Positions 1-9,311 of a DNA stretch of 64,000 bases are shown in pieces. The translations under genes and the position numbers were made by a program. The stretch is from Rhodoferax sp. BAB1 (GTDB taxonomy: Bacteria; Pseudomonadota; Gammaproteobacteria; Burkholderiales; Burkholderiaceae_C). Positions within the stretch are counted from its first letter, which is position 1, and each line of letters begins with the position of its first letter. Location: positions 2,562,001 through 2,626,000 of the forward strand of contig NZ_CP054424.1 in the NCBI RefSeq assembly GCF_013334205.1, read 5' to 3'. A model generated the notes under the pieces. The model saw only the letters and a list, made by a program, of their open reading frames with translations, ran no database searches and had not been told where the DNA came from.

Positions 1-55
1 CGCGGCTTCGGCCGCCGGCATGCATCCCTTCTGAACAGACGCTGGAAAGGCCCCC

Positions 56-1063
<1,008 letters not shown>

Positions 1064-1065
1064 CC

Positions 1066-2043
1066 ATGCCCACCACCGTCCATCCCGCCCCCGAATCCGC
1101 CGAACAGGCGCTGCGCCGGCTCGAGTGGACGGTGCTGCGCCGCCTGGACGGCCTGCTGCAGGGAGATTACCGCAGCCTGCTGCGCGGCGCCGGCCTGGAC
1201 CTGGCCGACTTGCGCGAATACCAGCCCGGCGACGACGTGCGCCACATCGACTGGAACGTCACCGCCCGGATGCAGGTGCCGCACGTGCGCGTCTACACCG
1301 AAGACCGCGAGATGAGCGCCTGGTTCCTGCTCGACCTCAGCCCCTCGGTGGATTTCGGCTCGGGCGAGCGGTCCAAGCGCGAGGTGCTGGCCGACTTCGT
1401 GGCCGTGCTGGCGCGCCTGCTCACGCGCCACGGCAACCGGGTGGGCGCCGTGCTCTACAACGGCGGCATCCAGGCCGTGCTGCCGCCGGGCAGCGGGCGG
1501 CGCCACGTGCTGCAGCTGCTGCAACGCGTGCAGGCCCCCGCCCCGCAAGCCGAGGACTACCCCGGCATCACCCGCCTGCAGGACCTGCTGCAACACAGCG
1601 CCGCCCTGCTGAAGCGGCGCAGCACGGTCTTCGTGCTCTCGGACTTCATCAGCGAGCCGGGTTGGGAACGCCCGCTGGCTCGCCTGGCCCTGCGCCACGA
1701 GGTGCTGGCGGTACGCCTGTACGACCCGCTGGAACATGAACTGCCCGACCTGGGCCTGCTGCCCATGCGCGACGCCGAGACCGGCGAACAACTGCTGGTG
1801 GACACGCACGACCCGGTGTTTCGCGCACGTTTTGCCCAACTGGCTGCCCAGCGCGAAGAGGCACTGCGGCTGACCCTGGCACGCGCCGGCGTGGACACGC
1901 TGGAACTGGCCACCGGCGAGGATCTGGTATCCACCCTGCTGCGCTTTGCCGAACTGCGGCGCCAGCGCAGCCGCGCGCGCTGGCAGCCGCCACCCGCCCA
2001 TTTGCAACTGGTCCGCAAGCCCAGCACGGAGGCTGCCGCATGA
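1066..2043 (+). CDS. DUF58 domain-containing protein
   Basis: A 325-residue cytoplasmic protein with the DUF58 signature: YQPGDDVRHIDWN followed by an R-x-Y-x-E-D-R-E segment in the N-terminal third. The C-terminal half resembles a VWA-like fold (FVLSDF). DUF58 proteins accompany MoxR ATPases and probably act as adaptors or substrates; no reaction is known. It starts 2 bases after the MoxR stop and overlaps the next gene by 4 bases, so the three genes form one transcription unit. Confidence 0.9.
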   Translation: MPTTVHPAPESAEQALRRLEWTVLRRLDGLLQGDYRSLLRGAGLDLADLREYQPGDDVRHIDWNVTARMQVPHVRVYTEDREMSAWFLLDLSPSVDFGSGERSKREVLADFVAVLARLLTRHGNRVGAVLYNGGIQAVLPPGSGRRHVLQLLQRVQAPAPQAEDYPGITRLQDLLQHSAALLKRRSTVFVLSDFISEPGWERPLARLALRHEVLAVRLYDPLEHELPDLGLLPMRDAETGEQLLVDTHDPVFRARFAQLAAQREEALRLTLARAGVDTLELATGEDLVSTLLRFAELRRQRSRARWQPPPAHLQLVRKPSTEAAA

Positions 2044-3080
2044 ACTTTCTCTGGCCCAACATGCTGTGGCTCCTGCTGCTGCCGCCGCTGCTGGTGGCGT
2101 TTTACCTGTGGCTGCTGAAACGCAGGCACAAGCTGGCGCTGCGTTATGCCAGCCTGGGCCTGGTCAGGCAGGCCATGGGCCAGCAGTCCACCTGGCGGCG
2201 CCACGTGCCGCCGGCCCTGCTGCTGCTGGCCATCACCGCCCTGCTGCTGGCGGCGGCGCGGCCGCTGGCGGTCATCGTGCTGCCCACACAGCAGGAAACC
2301 ATCATGCTGGCCATGGACGTCTCGGGCAGCATGCGCGCCGCGGATGTGCAGCCCAACCGGCTGGTCGCCTCGCAGAACGCGGCCAAGGCCTTCCTGACCG
2401 AGCTGCCGCGCAACGTGAAGGTGGGTGTCGTGGCCTTTGCCGGCTCGGCCCAGGTGGCCCAGATCCCCACGCACAACCGCGAGGACCTGGCCTCGGCCAT
2501 CGATCGCTTCCAGCTGCAGCGCGGCACCGCCATCGGCAACGGCATCGTGCTTTCGCTGGCCACGCTGTTCCCCGATGCCGGCATCGACATCGGCAACCTG
2601 ACCTACGGGCGCGAGCGCTGGCGTGGCGTGTCCATCGACCAGCCGGCCCCGGCCGTCAAGGAGTTCACCCCCGTGGCGCCCGGCTCCTACGGCTCGGCCG
2701 CCATCATCCTGCTGACCGACGGCCAGCGCACCACGGGCATCGACTCCATGGAAGCCGCCAAGATGGCCGCCGACCGCGGCGTGCGCATCTACACGGTAGG
2801 CGTGGGCACCGTGGACGGCGAGACCATCGGTTTCGAGGGCTGGTCCATGCACGTGCGCCTGGACGAGGAAACCCTCAAGGCCATCGCCCACCGCACCCAG
2901 GGGGAATACTTCCACGCCGCCACGGCCGAGGACCTGAAGAAGGTCTACGAGACCTTGAGTTCGCGCCTGAGCGTGGAGAAGAAGGAAACCGAGGTGTCCG
3001 CGCTGCTGGCCCTGCTGGCCGCGGTGCTGATGCTGGCCGGCGCCAGCCTCTCGATGCTCTGGTACCACCGCGTCGCCTGA
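2040..3080 (+). CDS. VWA domain membrane protein (BatA/BatB-like)
   Basis: A 346-residue membrane-anchored von Willebrand A protein. Hydrophobic segments lie at about residues 7-24 and 58-80, and a third near 320-340. The VWA domain between them carries the MIDAS motif D-x-S-x-S (DVSGS, residues 93-97), and a downstream LLTDG supplies the usual acidic residue. The arrangement matches BatA-type proteins that work with MoxR ATPases at the inner membrane. It overlaps the DUF58 gene by 4 bases. A single VWA gene is present; no BatC/BatD partners follow. Confidence 0.9.
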   Translation: MNFLWPNMLWLLLLPPLLVAFYLWLLKRRHKLALRYASLGLVRQAMGQQSTWRRHVPPALLLLAITALLLAAARPLAVIVLPTQQETIMLAMDVSGSMRAADVQPNRLVASQNAAKAFLTELPRNVKVGVVAFAGSAQVAQIPTHNREDLASAIDRFQLQRGTAIGNGIVLSLATLFPDAGIDIGNLTYGRERWRGVSIDQPAPAVKEFTPVAPGSYGSAAIILLTDGQRTTGIDSMEAAKMAADRGVRIYTVGVGTVDGETIGFEGWSMHVRLDEETLKAIAHRTQGEYFHAATAEDLKKVYETLSSRLSVEKKETEVSALLALLAAVLMLAGASLSMLWYHRVA

Positions 3081-3234
3081 GGCCCACGGCACGGACATTT
3101 GATGTCCGTCAATCCCGGCGCATTCCGGCGCCGAATTCATTGGTATTCCGCGCAAGCACTTCCTATGCTGGTTCTGTAGCGGTTGCGCGCACTAACGGCG
3201 CATGCGCTGCATTCCACTCTCCAAGGAGCGATCC

Positions 3235-3815
3235 ATGAAGTACAGGCGTTTTCTGATGACGCTGACGGCGCTGGCCGCACTCAGTGCTGCGGCCCCGCTG
3301 GTGCAGGCCCAGCCGGCGCGCAGCGAATCCCCCGGGAAACCTATGGCCCCGGCATGATGGGCGGCTACGGCAGCCCCGGACAAGGCCCGTATGGCCCGGG
3401 CATGATGCGCGGCCAGGGTCAGGCTTATGGCTACGGGCCCGGCATGATGGGCGGCGGGATGATGGGCGGTGGCAGCATGATGGGTGGCATGGGCCTGGGG
3501 CCCCTGCAGGCGCTAGACCTGAACGAACAGCAGCAGACCCGCATCAACCAGATCCGCGACGAAACGCGGCGCAAGAACTGGGACACCATGGGCAAGCTGA
3601 TGGACGAACAGGCCCGGCTGCGCGACCTGCTGGCCGCCGAGAAACGCGACCCCGCCGCCATCGGCAAGCAGTCCATGAAACTGGCCGACCTGCGGCGCCA
3701 GCTGCTGGAAGCCTCGATCGAGTCCCACAACCGCATCGAAGCCCTGCTCAGCAAGGAGCAGCGGGACCAGTTGCGCAGCTACCGCCGCGGCTGGATGATG
3801 GACGGCGATGACTGA
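3235..3815 (+). CDS. Spy/CpxP-like periplasmic protein, frameshifted after the signal peptide
   Basis: The ATG at 3235 follows an AAGGAGC ribosome site and opens a clear signal peptide (MKYRRFLMTLTALAAL, then a small-residue cleavage region ending QAQ). This frame stops at about 3355. The mature part continues in the -1 frame to 3815: a Met/Gly-rich stretch with repeated GPGMM motifs, then a charged helical segment (LNEQQQTRINQIRDE...) typical of Spy/CpxP/LTXXQ periplasmic chaperones and metal-resistance proteins. One extra base in the C5 run at 3329-3333 would join both parts. Either a sequencing or assembly deletion or a real loss of function is possible. The Met-rich part suggests copper or other soft-metal contact, by inference. 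Confidence 0.65.
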
Positions 3816-3847
3816 GCCCGAGCGGTGAAATACATCGGAGCACCCTC

Positions 3848-4093
3848 ATGATGTTCGACAACTGGGCTTATGGCGGCCCGGGCTTCTTCGGCATGGGCTT
3901 CGGGATGCTGCTGTTCTGGGCGCTGCTCATCGTGGGTGTGATCGCGCTGCTGCGCTGGCTGGCCGCCGGCAGCGGACGCCGGCCGCCCTCGCCAGGCCAG
4001 AGCGCACTGGACATCCTGGCGCAACGTTATGCGCGCGGCGAGATCGACCACGCGGAATTCGAGCAGAAGCGCCGCGACCTGGGCGGCGCCTGA
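3848..4093 (+). CDS. SHOCT domain small membrane protein
   Basis: An 81-residue protein with a Gly/Phe-rich N-terminus, one transmembrane helix (about residues 17-42) and a C-terminal SHOCT motif (LDILAQRYARGEID..EFEQKRRDL). SHOCT is a short helical motif found at the ends of many small membrane proteins; its role is unknown. It lies 32 bases after the Spy-like gene with a GGAG upstream, so the two are probably co-transcribed. Spy-like plus SHOCT pairs are common near metal-stress genes, but no metal transporter lies next to this one. Confidence 0.8.
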   Translation: MMFDNWAYGGPGFFGMGFGMLLFWALLIVGVIALLRWLAAGSGRRPPSPGQSALDILAQRYARGEIDHAEFEQKRRDLGGA

Positions 4094-4100
4094 GCGGTCC

Positions 4101-4787
4101 TTAAACGAGCCGCCCCTGCTCCAGCCGCAGCGTGCGCTGGCAGCGAGCCGCCAGCGTCTCGTCGTGCGTGACGACGATGAAGGCCGTGCCCTGCTCGCGC
4201 GCGAGCTTGAGCATGAGTTCGAACACACCCTCGGCCGTGCCGCGGTCCAGGTTGCCCGTGGGCTCGTCGGCCAGAACACAGGCTGGCTGGGTGACCAGGG
4301 CCCGGGCGATGGCCACACGCTGGCGTTCACCGCCCGAGAGTTCGGCCGGGCGGTGGTGCAGGCGCTCCTTCAGGCCCACGGCCTCCAGCATGCGGGCCGC
4401 CGTTTGTGCAGCCAACGCGCGGTCCATACGACGGATCCACAGCGGCATGGCCACGTTGTCCAGCGCGCTGAACTCGGGCAGCAGGTGGTGGAACTGGTAG
4501 ACGAAGCCCAGATGCCGGTTGCGCAACTGGCCCTGCACCGCCTGCGAGAGCGTGGAGAAATCCTGGCCCATGAGCTGCACACGACCGCTGGTGGGCGCAT
4601 CGAGCCCGCCCAGCAGGTGCAGCAAGGTGCTCTTGCCCGAGCCCGAGGCGCCCACCACGGCCAGGATCTCGCCGGCATGCACCTGCAGGTCCACGCCGCG
4701 CAGCACGTGTACGTCGAGCCGGCCTTCGCTGTAACGCTTGTCCAGACCCTGGGCCTGCAGGACTACGCTGGCAGATACCCCACTCAT
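4101..4787 (-). CDS. lolD: LolD, ATPase of the lipoprotein-releasing ABC transporter
   Basis: ATP-binding subunit that drives release of outer-membrane lipoproteins from the inner membrane to LolA. Walker A is GASGSGKST (residues 46-54), the signature is [15 protein letters not shown], Walker B is [10 protein letters not shown], and the His switch lies in VVTHDE. The ATG at 4787 is preferred because GGAG sits 6 bases upstream; a longer frame to 4883 would read through a repeat. It lies downstream of lolC on the same strand, separated by about 126 bases holding a repeat-like sequence. Confidence 0.92.
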   Translation of the reverse strand: MSGVSASVVLQAQGLDKRYSEGRLDVHVLRGVDLQVHAGEILAVVGASGSGKSTLLHLLGGLDAPTSGRVQLMGQDFSTLSQAVQGQLRNRHLGFVYQFHHLLPEFSALDNVAMPLWIRRMDRALAAQTAARMLEAVGLKERLHHRPAELSGGERQRVAIARALVTQPACVLADEPTGNLDRGTAEGVFELMLKLAREQGTAFIVVTHDETLAARCQRTLRLEQGRLV

Positions 4788-4815
4788 ACCGCACTCCAAA
4801 TCACAAAAACCGGGG

Positions 4816-4907
4816 AACACCGCGGAACCGGCTTTGCCGGGCCGCTGGTGTTGCCCCCTGCAAGGGGGGTGGCGCAGCGACACGCAGTGCGCGGAGCCTG
4901 GGGGTGA
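4816..4907. repeat. Palindromic intergenic repeat-like segment between lolC and lolD
   Basis: The segment contains two small stem-loops: ACCGGCTTTGCCGG and a C/G-run stem around TGCAA (CCCCC-TGCAA-GGGGG). It then runs into a GC-rich tail ending near the lolC stop. From general familiarity, similar sequences recur between genes in Comamonadaceae, but no second copy was found in this window. It could act as an mRNA-stabilising or attenuating element between the two lol genes. Confidence 0.4.
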
Positions 4908-4913
4908 GCAAAT

Positions 4914-6170
4914 TTACTCATAACGCAGCGCCTCAGCGGGGTTCACGCGGCTGGCGCGCCAGCTCGGATAGATGGTGGCGACGAAGGCCAGCACCAGCGA
5001 GATCACGCCGATGGGCACGATGTCGCTGCTCTGCGGGTCGCTGGGCATGCGGCTGATGAGGTAGATGTCCTTGGGCAGGAAGCTGGCCTGCAGCAGGCTC
5101 TCCAGCGCAGGCACGATGACGTCGATGTTGAAGGCCACCCCCAGACCCAGCAGCAGCCCGGACAGGGTGCCGATCACACCCACCGCCGCGCCCTGCACCA
5201 CGAAGATACCCATGATGCTGGCCGGGCTGGCGCCCAGGGTGCGCAGGATGGCGATGTCGGCGCGTTTGTCGGTCACCGTCATCACCAGCGTGCTGACCAG
5301 GTTGAAGGCCGCCACGGCCACGATGAGCGTGAGGATGATGAACATCATGCGTTTTTCCAGCTGCACGGCCGCAAACCAGTTGCGGTTCTGGCGTGTCCAG
5401 TCACGGATCAGCAGATCACCGCTGAGCGTGCCGGCCAGTTGGGCGCCTACCTCGCGCGCCTGGTGCAGGTCTTTCAGCTTGAGGCGGATGCCCGTGGGCC
5501 CTTCCAGGCGGAAGATGCGCGCGGCGTCGTCCACGTGCAGCATCAGCAGGCCCGCGTCGTATTCGTAGTGGCCGGAATCGAAGGTGCCCACCACCGTCAT
5601 CTGTTTCAGACGTGGCACCACACCGGCCGGCGTGACCTGCCCGCTGGGCGCCACCAGGGTCACCTTGTCGCCCTCCTGCACCCCCAGCTGGCGCGCCAGG
5701 TCGCGCCCCAGCACCACACCAAACTCACCCGACACCAGCCGGTCCAGTGCGCCACCGCGCAGGGTGGCGGCCAGGTCGGTCACCTCGCCTTCGAGCGCCG
5801 GGTCGATGCCGCGCACGATGGCGCCTTTCATGTCCTCCCCACGTGCCAGCAGAGCCTGCGTGCCGATGAAGGGCGCGGCGCCAATGACCTGCGGGTTGGC
5901 CCTGACCTCGGCCAGCGTCTTCGCCACGTCGGGCAAGGCCTGCCCGTAGGGCGAGAAGATCTCGATGTGCGAGACCACGCCCAGCATGCGGTCGCGCACT
6001 TCCTTCTGGAAGCCGTTCATCACGCTGAGCACGATGATGAGCGCGGCCACACCCAGCGCGATGCCCAGCATGGACACGCCCGAGATGAAGGAGATGAAGC
6101 CGTTGCGCCGGGTGGCGCGGCCGGCACGGGTGTAGCGCCAGCCGAGGAGGAGTTCGTAGGGGATTTGCAT
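4914..6170 (-). CDS. lolC: LolC/LolE-family lipoprotein-releasing permease
   Basis: A 418-residue inner-membrane subunit of the Lol ABC transporter. It opens with IPYELLLGWRYTRAGRATRRNGFISFIS, shown here only as IPYELLLGWRYTR plus a following FISFIS, typical of LolC/LolE. Transmembrane helices lie at about residues 26-46, 275-297, 320-345 and 375-400, flanking a large periplasmic domain (FtsX topology). One permease gene with one ATPase gene suggests a homodimeric LolCD-type or LolF-like arrangement; no second permease is adjacent. Confidence 0.92.
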   Translation of the reverse strand: MQIPYELLLGWRYTRAGRATRRNGFISFISGVSMLGIALGVAALIIVLSVMNGFQKEVRDRMLGVVSHIEIFSPYGQALPDVAKTLAEVRANPQVIGAAPFIGTQALLARGEDMKGAIVRGIDPALEGEVTDLAATLRGGALDRLVSGEFGVVLGRDLARQLGVQEGDKVTLVAPSGQVTPAGVVPRLKQMTVVGTFDSGHYEYDAGLLMLHVDDAARIFRLEGPTGIRLKLKDLHQAREVGAQLAGTLSGDLLIRDWTRQNRNWFAAVQLEKRMMFIILTLIVAVAAFNLVSTLVMTVTDKRADIAILRTLGASPASIMGIFVVQGAAVGVIGTLSGLLLGLGVAFNIDVIVPALESLLQASFLPKDIYLISRMPSDPQSSDIVPIGVISLVLAFVATIYPSWRASRVNPAEALRYE

Positions 6171-6232
6171 GTTGCTTGGTCTGGATTATCTGGGTTTCTT
6201 GTTGTGTCCTTGTTTTCGTTCTGCTTTTTCTT

Positions 6233-6631
6233 CCCCCCCTATCCCCCCAGCCCCCTTCCCACCCCCGCCGGGGCGGGAAGGGGGAGCCCGATTTGACCTT
6301 TGGATTCCGGCTAGGCTTCTACGGAACGAGCCGTTGCCGCCACCATTTCGGGCTGAGACTTCGAGGAACTGGTCGTAGTAAACGGTTCCGGGTCGGCTCC
6401 CCCCGGCTGGCAGCTACGCGCCAGTAACGAGACTGCGATAGGTCGGAACGACCACCGCTGGTGGTGCGCCACTTCAGTGCCATTTACTACGACCGCTTCC
6501 AAGAAATGCTGGCGCCCCAACCCAGTCCGCGACCTCAGCCCCATAGAAGCGTGGCCGGAGCGCAATTCCAAAATGAGGCTCCCCCTTCCCACCCCGGCGG
6601 GGGTGGGAAGGGGGCTGGGGGGATAGGGGGG
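6233..6631. repeat. Long nested palindromic element, copy 1
   Basis: A gene-free element of about 400 bases bounded by inverted repeats of about 60 bases. The left end reads CCCCCCCTATCCCCCCAG and the right end is its complement, CTGGGGGGATAGGGGGG. Each end contains its own hairpin (CTTCCCACCCCCGCC-GGGGCGGGAAG type). Further inside, GGTCGTAGTAAACGG near 6371 pairs with CCATTTACTACGACC near 6480. A second copy at 36368-36792 matches in reverse orientation, arm to arm. Short frames inside are not conserved and are rejected as genes. It may be a non-autonomous mobile or structured intergenic element. Confidence 0.8.
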
Positions 6632-6680
6632 AAGAGACAGCGCAAGAAAATCGCAAAAGGACAAGGACGACAATACCCCC

Positions 6681-7601
6681 ATGCATGTGCTGATCCCCTA
6701 CGCCCTCAGCGACGACCCCGCCGCCACAGCCGCTCTGCGCCAACTGCAGCTCCCCCAACTGCAAACCCTGCTCCACAGACTCAGCCCGGACCCGGCCCAC
6801 ACCCTGCCCGAAGACAGCCCCGTCAGCGCCCACGAACGCCTGCAGGCGCAGGCCCGGGGCCTGGACCCGCAGGCGCCGGCCTGGGCTGCGCTACGCGCAC
6901 ACAAACTGGGCCTGCCCGGGGCCGGCGAAGAGCCCTGGGCCTTCATCACCCCCAGCCATTGGGAAATCGGCCAGGCCCGCGTGAGCCTGCGCGACCCCAA
7001 GGCGCTGGACTTGCGCGAAGACGAGTCGCGCGCCCTGCTGGCGGCCATGCAGCCTTTTTTCGCCGAGGACGGCATCACCCTGCACTTTGATGCGCCGCTG
7101 CGCTGGCTGGCCCAGGGTGAGCCGCTGCGCGGGCTGATCGGCGCATCACCGGAGCGCGTGATCGGGCGTGACGTCGCGCCCTGGCTGCCGGCCTCGCCCC
7201 TGCTACGCCGCCTGCAGAACGAGATGCAGATGCTGCTCTACACCCATGCCGTCACCGACGCACGTGCTGAGCGCGGTGCATTGGCGGTCAACTCCTTCTG
7301 GCTCAGCGGCAGTGGCAAGCTGCCTGCCGTGCCGACGCCAGGTGTGAGCCTGCGCGTGCTCGACGACCTGGCGCAGCACGCCGTGCGCAGCGACTGGGCC
7401 GCCTGGGCGCAGGCCTGGCAGGCGCTGGATGCGCAGCTGGCCGGTCTGCACGCTGCGCTGGACGCCGGACAGGTCGCCACGCTCACGTTGTGCAGCGAAC
7501 TGGGCACACGTCGCTACACCCCCGCCCCGCGCAGTGCCTGGTCGCGCCTGATGCGCCGCCTGAAACCCCTGTCTGTGTCTGACATACTCGGCCCGACATG
7601 A
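6681..7601 (+). CDS. RpfE-like uncharacterised protein upstream of recJ
   Basis: A 306-residue cytoplasmic protein without a signal peptide or membrane segments. It resembles the COG4255/RpfE-like family, sometimes labelled as phosphoglycerate-mutase-related and often found directly next to recJ in beta- and gamma-proteobacteria. Visible blocks include EEPWAFITPSHWEIGQ and MQMLLYTHAVTDARAERG, the latter rich in charged residues. It overlaps recJ by 4 bases, so the two are co-translated. The function is unknown; the RpfE name is a positional and family label only. Confidence 0.75.
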   Translation: MHVLIPYALSDDPAATAALRQLQLPQLQTLLHRLSPDPAHTLPEDSPVSAHERLQAQARGLDPQAPAWAALRAHKLGLPGAGEEPWAFITPSHWEIGQARVSLRDPKALDLREDESRALLAAMQPFFAEDGITLHFDAPLRWLAQGEPLRGLIGASPERVIGRDVAPWLPASPLLRRLQNEMQMLLYTHAVTDARAERGALAVNSFWLSGSGKLPAVPTPGVSLRVLDDLAQHAVRSDWAAWAQAWQALDAQLAGLHAALDAGQVATLTLCSELGTRRYTPAPRSAWSRLMRRLKPLSVSDILGPT

Positions 7602-9307
7602 AAATCGTCACCCGCGACATCCCGCCGCGCGCCGCCTGGGCGCTGGAACAGGCCGGCGTGCACCCGCTGCTGGCCCGTCTTTATGCCGCCCGCGGCGTCC
7701 ACAGCAAGGACGAACTCGACGACGCGCTGGCGCGCCTGCTGCCACCGGCCACGCTCAAGGGCACGGCCCAGGCCGCGGTGCTGCTGGCCGATGCGATAGG
7801 CAAGAACCAGAAACTCTGCATCGTGGCCGACTACGACTGCGACGGCGCCACCGCCTGTGCCGTGGGCGTGCGCGGCCTGCGCATGCTGGGCGCACAGCAG
7901 GTCAACTATCTGGTGCCGGATCGCGTGGTCGATGGTTATGGCCTGACCCCGCCGATCTCCCGGCGGGTGAAGGACAGCGGCGCCGACGTGCTGATCACCG
8001 TGGACAACGGCATCGCCAGCGTGGAGGGCGTGGCCCTGGCGCGCGAGCTGGGCCTGCAGGTGCTGGTGACGGACCACCATCTGCCCGGCCCTGCCCTGCC
8101 GGACGCCGAGGTCATCGTCAACCCCAACCAGCCGGGCTGCAGCTTCGAGAGCAAATCCATCGCCGGCGTGGGCGTGATGTTTTATGTGCTGCTAGCGCTG
8201 CGCGCCGAGCTGCGCCAGCGTGGTGTCTTCACGGCCGAGAACCAGCCCAAGCTGGACACGCTGCTGCCGCTGGTGGCCCTGGGCACCGTGGCCGACGTGG
8301 TCAGGCTCGACCCCAACAACCGCCGGCTGGTGGCGCAGGGCCTGCGGCGCGTGCGCGCCGGCAGCCTGCCGCCGGGCCTGGCCGCGCTGTTCGACGTGGC
8401 CGGGCGCAAGGCCGCCGTGGCCACCACCTTCGACTTCGGCTTTGCCCTGGGCCCGCGCATCAACGCCGCCGGCCGCCTGGCCGACATGACCCTGGGCATC
8501 GAATGCCTACTGACCGACGACCCGGCCCGCGGCGCCGAGCTGGCACAGACGCTGGACGGCATCAACCGCGAGCGGCGCGAGATCGAGGGCGAGATGCGCG
8601 AGCAGGCCATGGACATCGTCGAATCGCTCTACGACCCCGAGGAAGAGCCGCCGCCGGCCATCTGCGTGTTCGACCCCGACTTTCACGAGGGCGTGGTCGG
8701 CATCGTGGCGTCACGCCTGAAGGACAAATTGCATCGCCCCAGCTTCGTCTTCGCCGCCAGCCAGGCGCCGGGCAAGGAGCACGAGCTCAAGGGCTCGGGC
8801 CGCTCCATCCCCGGTTTCCATCTGCGCGACGCACTGGACCTGGTGGCCAAGCGTTACCCCGGCGTGCTGCTGCGCTTCGGCGGCCACGCCATGGCAGCCG
8901 GCTGCACCATCGCCGAGGAACACCTGGACCGCTTCGAGCAGGGCCTGGCCGAGGTGGCACAGGAATGGCTGGACGCCGCCACGCTGACGCGCCGGCTGGA
9001 GACCGACGGCGCACTGCCGGTGGAGTACCGCCGCGCCGACATGGTGGACACGCTGCAGCGCGAGGTCTGGGGCCAGGGTTTCGCCCCGCCCACCTTCAGC
9101 GAGGAAGTCGAAGTGCTCTCCCAGCGCCTGGTGGGCGAGAAGCACCTGGCCTTGAAGCTCAAGCATCAGGGCCAGCCGGTGGACGGCATCTGGTTCGGCC
9201 ACACCGACCCACTGCCATCGCGCGTGCTGCTGGCCTTCCGGCTCGATGCAGACGAGTGGCAGGGCCTGCGTCGGGTGCGCTTCCTGGTCGAAGGCGCCGA
9301 AGTCTGA
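7598..9307 (+). CDS. recJ: RecJ single-stranded DNA 5'-3' exonuclease
   Basis: A 569-residue nuclease of the DHH superfamily that acts in recombination and mismatch repair. Metal-binding motifs are visible in order: DYDCD (78-82), DNG (136-138) and DHH (159-161), then a GTVADVV segment and GGHAMAAG of the DHHA1 domain. Length matches RecJ. Its ATG overlaps the stop of the RpfE-like gene by 4 bases. Confidence 0.96.
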   Translation: MKIVTRDIPPRAAWALEQAGVHPLLARLYAARGVHSKDELDDALARLLPPATLKGTAQAAVLLADAIGKNQKLCIVADYDCDGATACAVGVRGLRMLGAQQVNYLVPDRVVDGYGLTPPISRRVKDSGADVLITVDNGIASVEGVALARELGLQVLVTDHHLPGPALPDAEVIVNPNQPGCSFESKSIAGVGVMFYVLLALRAELRQRGVFTAENQPKLDTLLPLVALGTVADVVRLDPNNRRLVAQGLRRVRAGSLPPGLAALFDVAGRKAAVATTFDFGFALGPRINAAGRLADMTLGIECLLTDDPARGAELAQTLDGINRERREIEGEMREQAMDIVESLYDPEEEPPPAICVFDPDFHEGVVGIVASRLKDKLHRPSFVFAASQAPGKEHELKGSGRSIPGFHLRDALDLVAKRYPGVLLRFGGHAMAAGCTIAEEHLDRFEQGLAEVAQEWLDAATLTRRLETDGALPVEYRRADMVDTLQREVWGQGFAPPTFSEEVEVLSQRLVGEKHLALKLKHQGQPVDGIWFGHTDPLPSRVLLAFRLDADEWQGLRRVRFLVEGAEV

Positions 9308-9311
9308 GGAC

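Noticed and set aside
1..55. Tail of an upstream gene ending at TGA 32-34
   Set aside because: An open frame of ten codons at the window edge is too short to support a call.
3334..3340. GGGAAAC as a programmed -1 slippery heptamer in the Spy-like gene
   Set aside because: The heptamer is out of phase: the incoming frame reads GGG AAA, not G GGA AAC, so simultaneous slippage would not give the observed frame.
6300..6680. Short open frames in the gap between lolC and the RpfE-like gene
   Set aside because: They run through hairpins of the palindromic repeat, are not shared in the same frame with the second copy, and lack ribosome sites.
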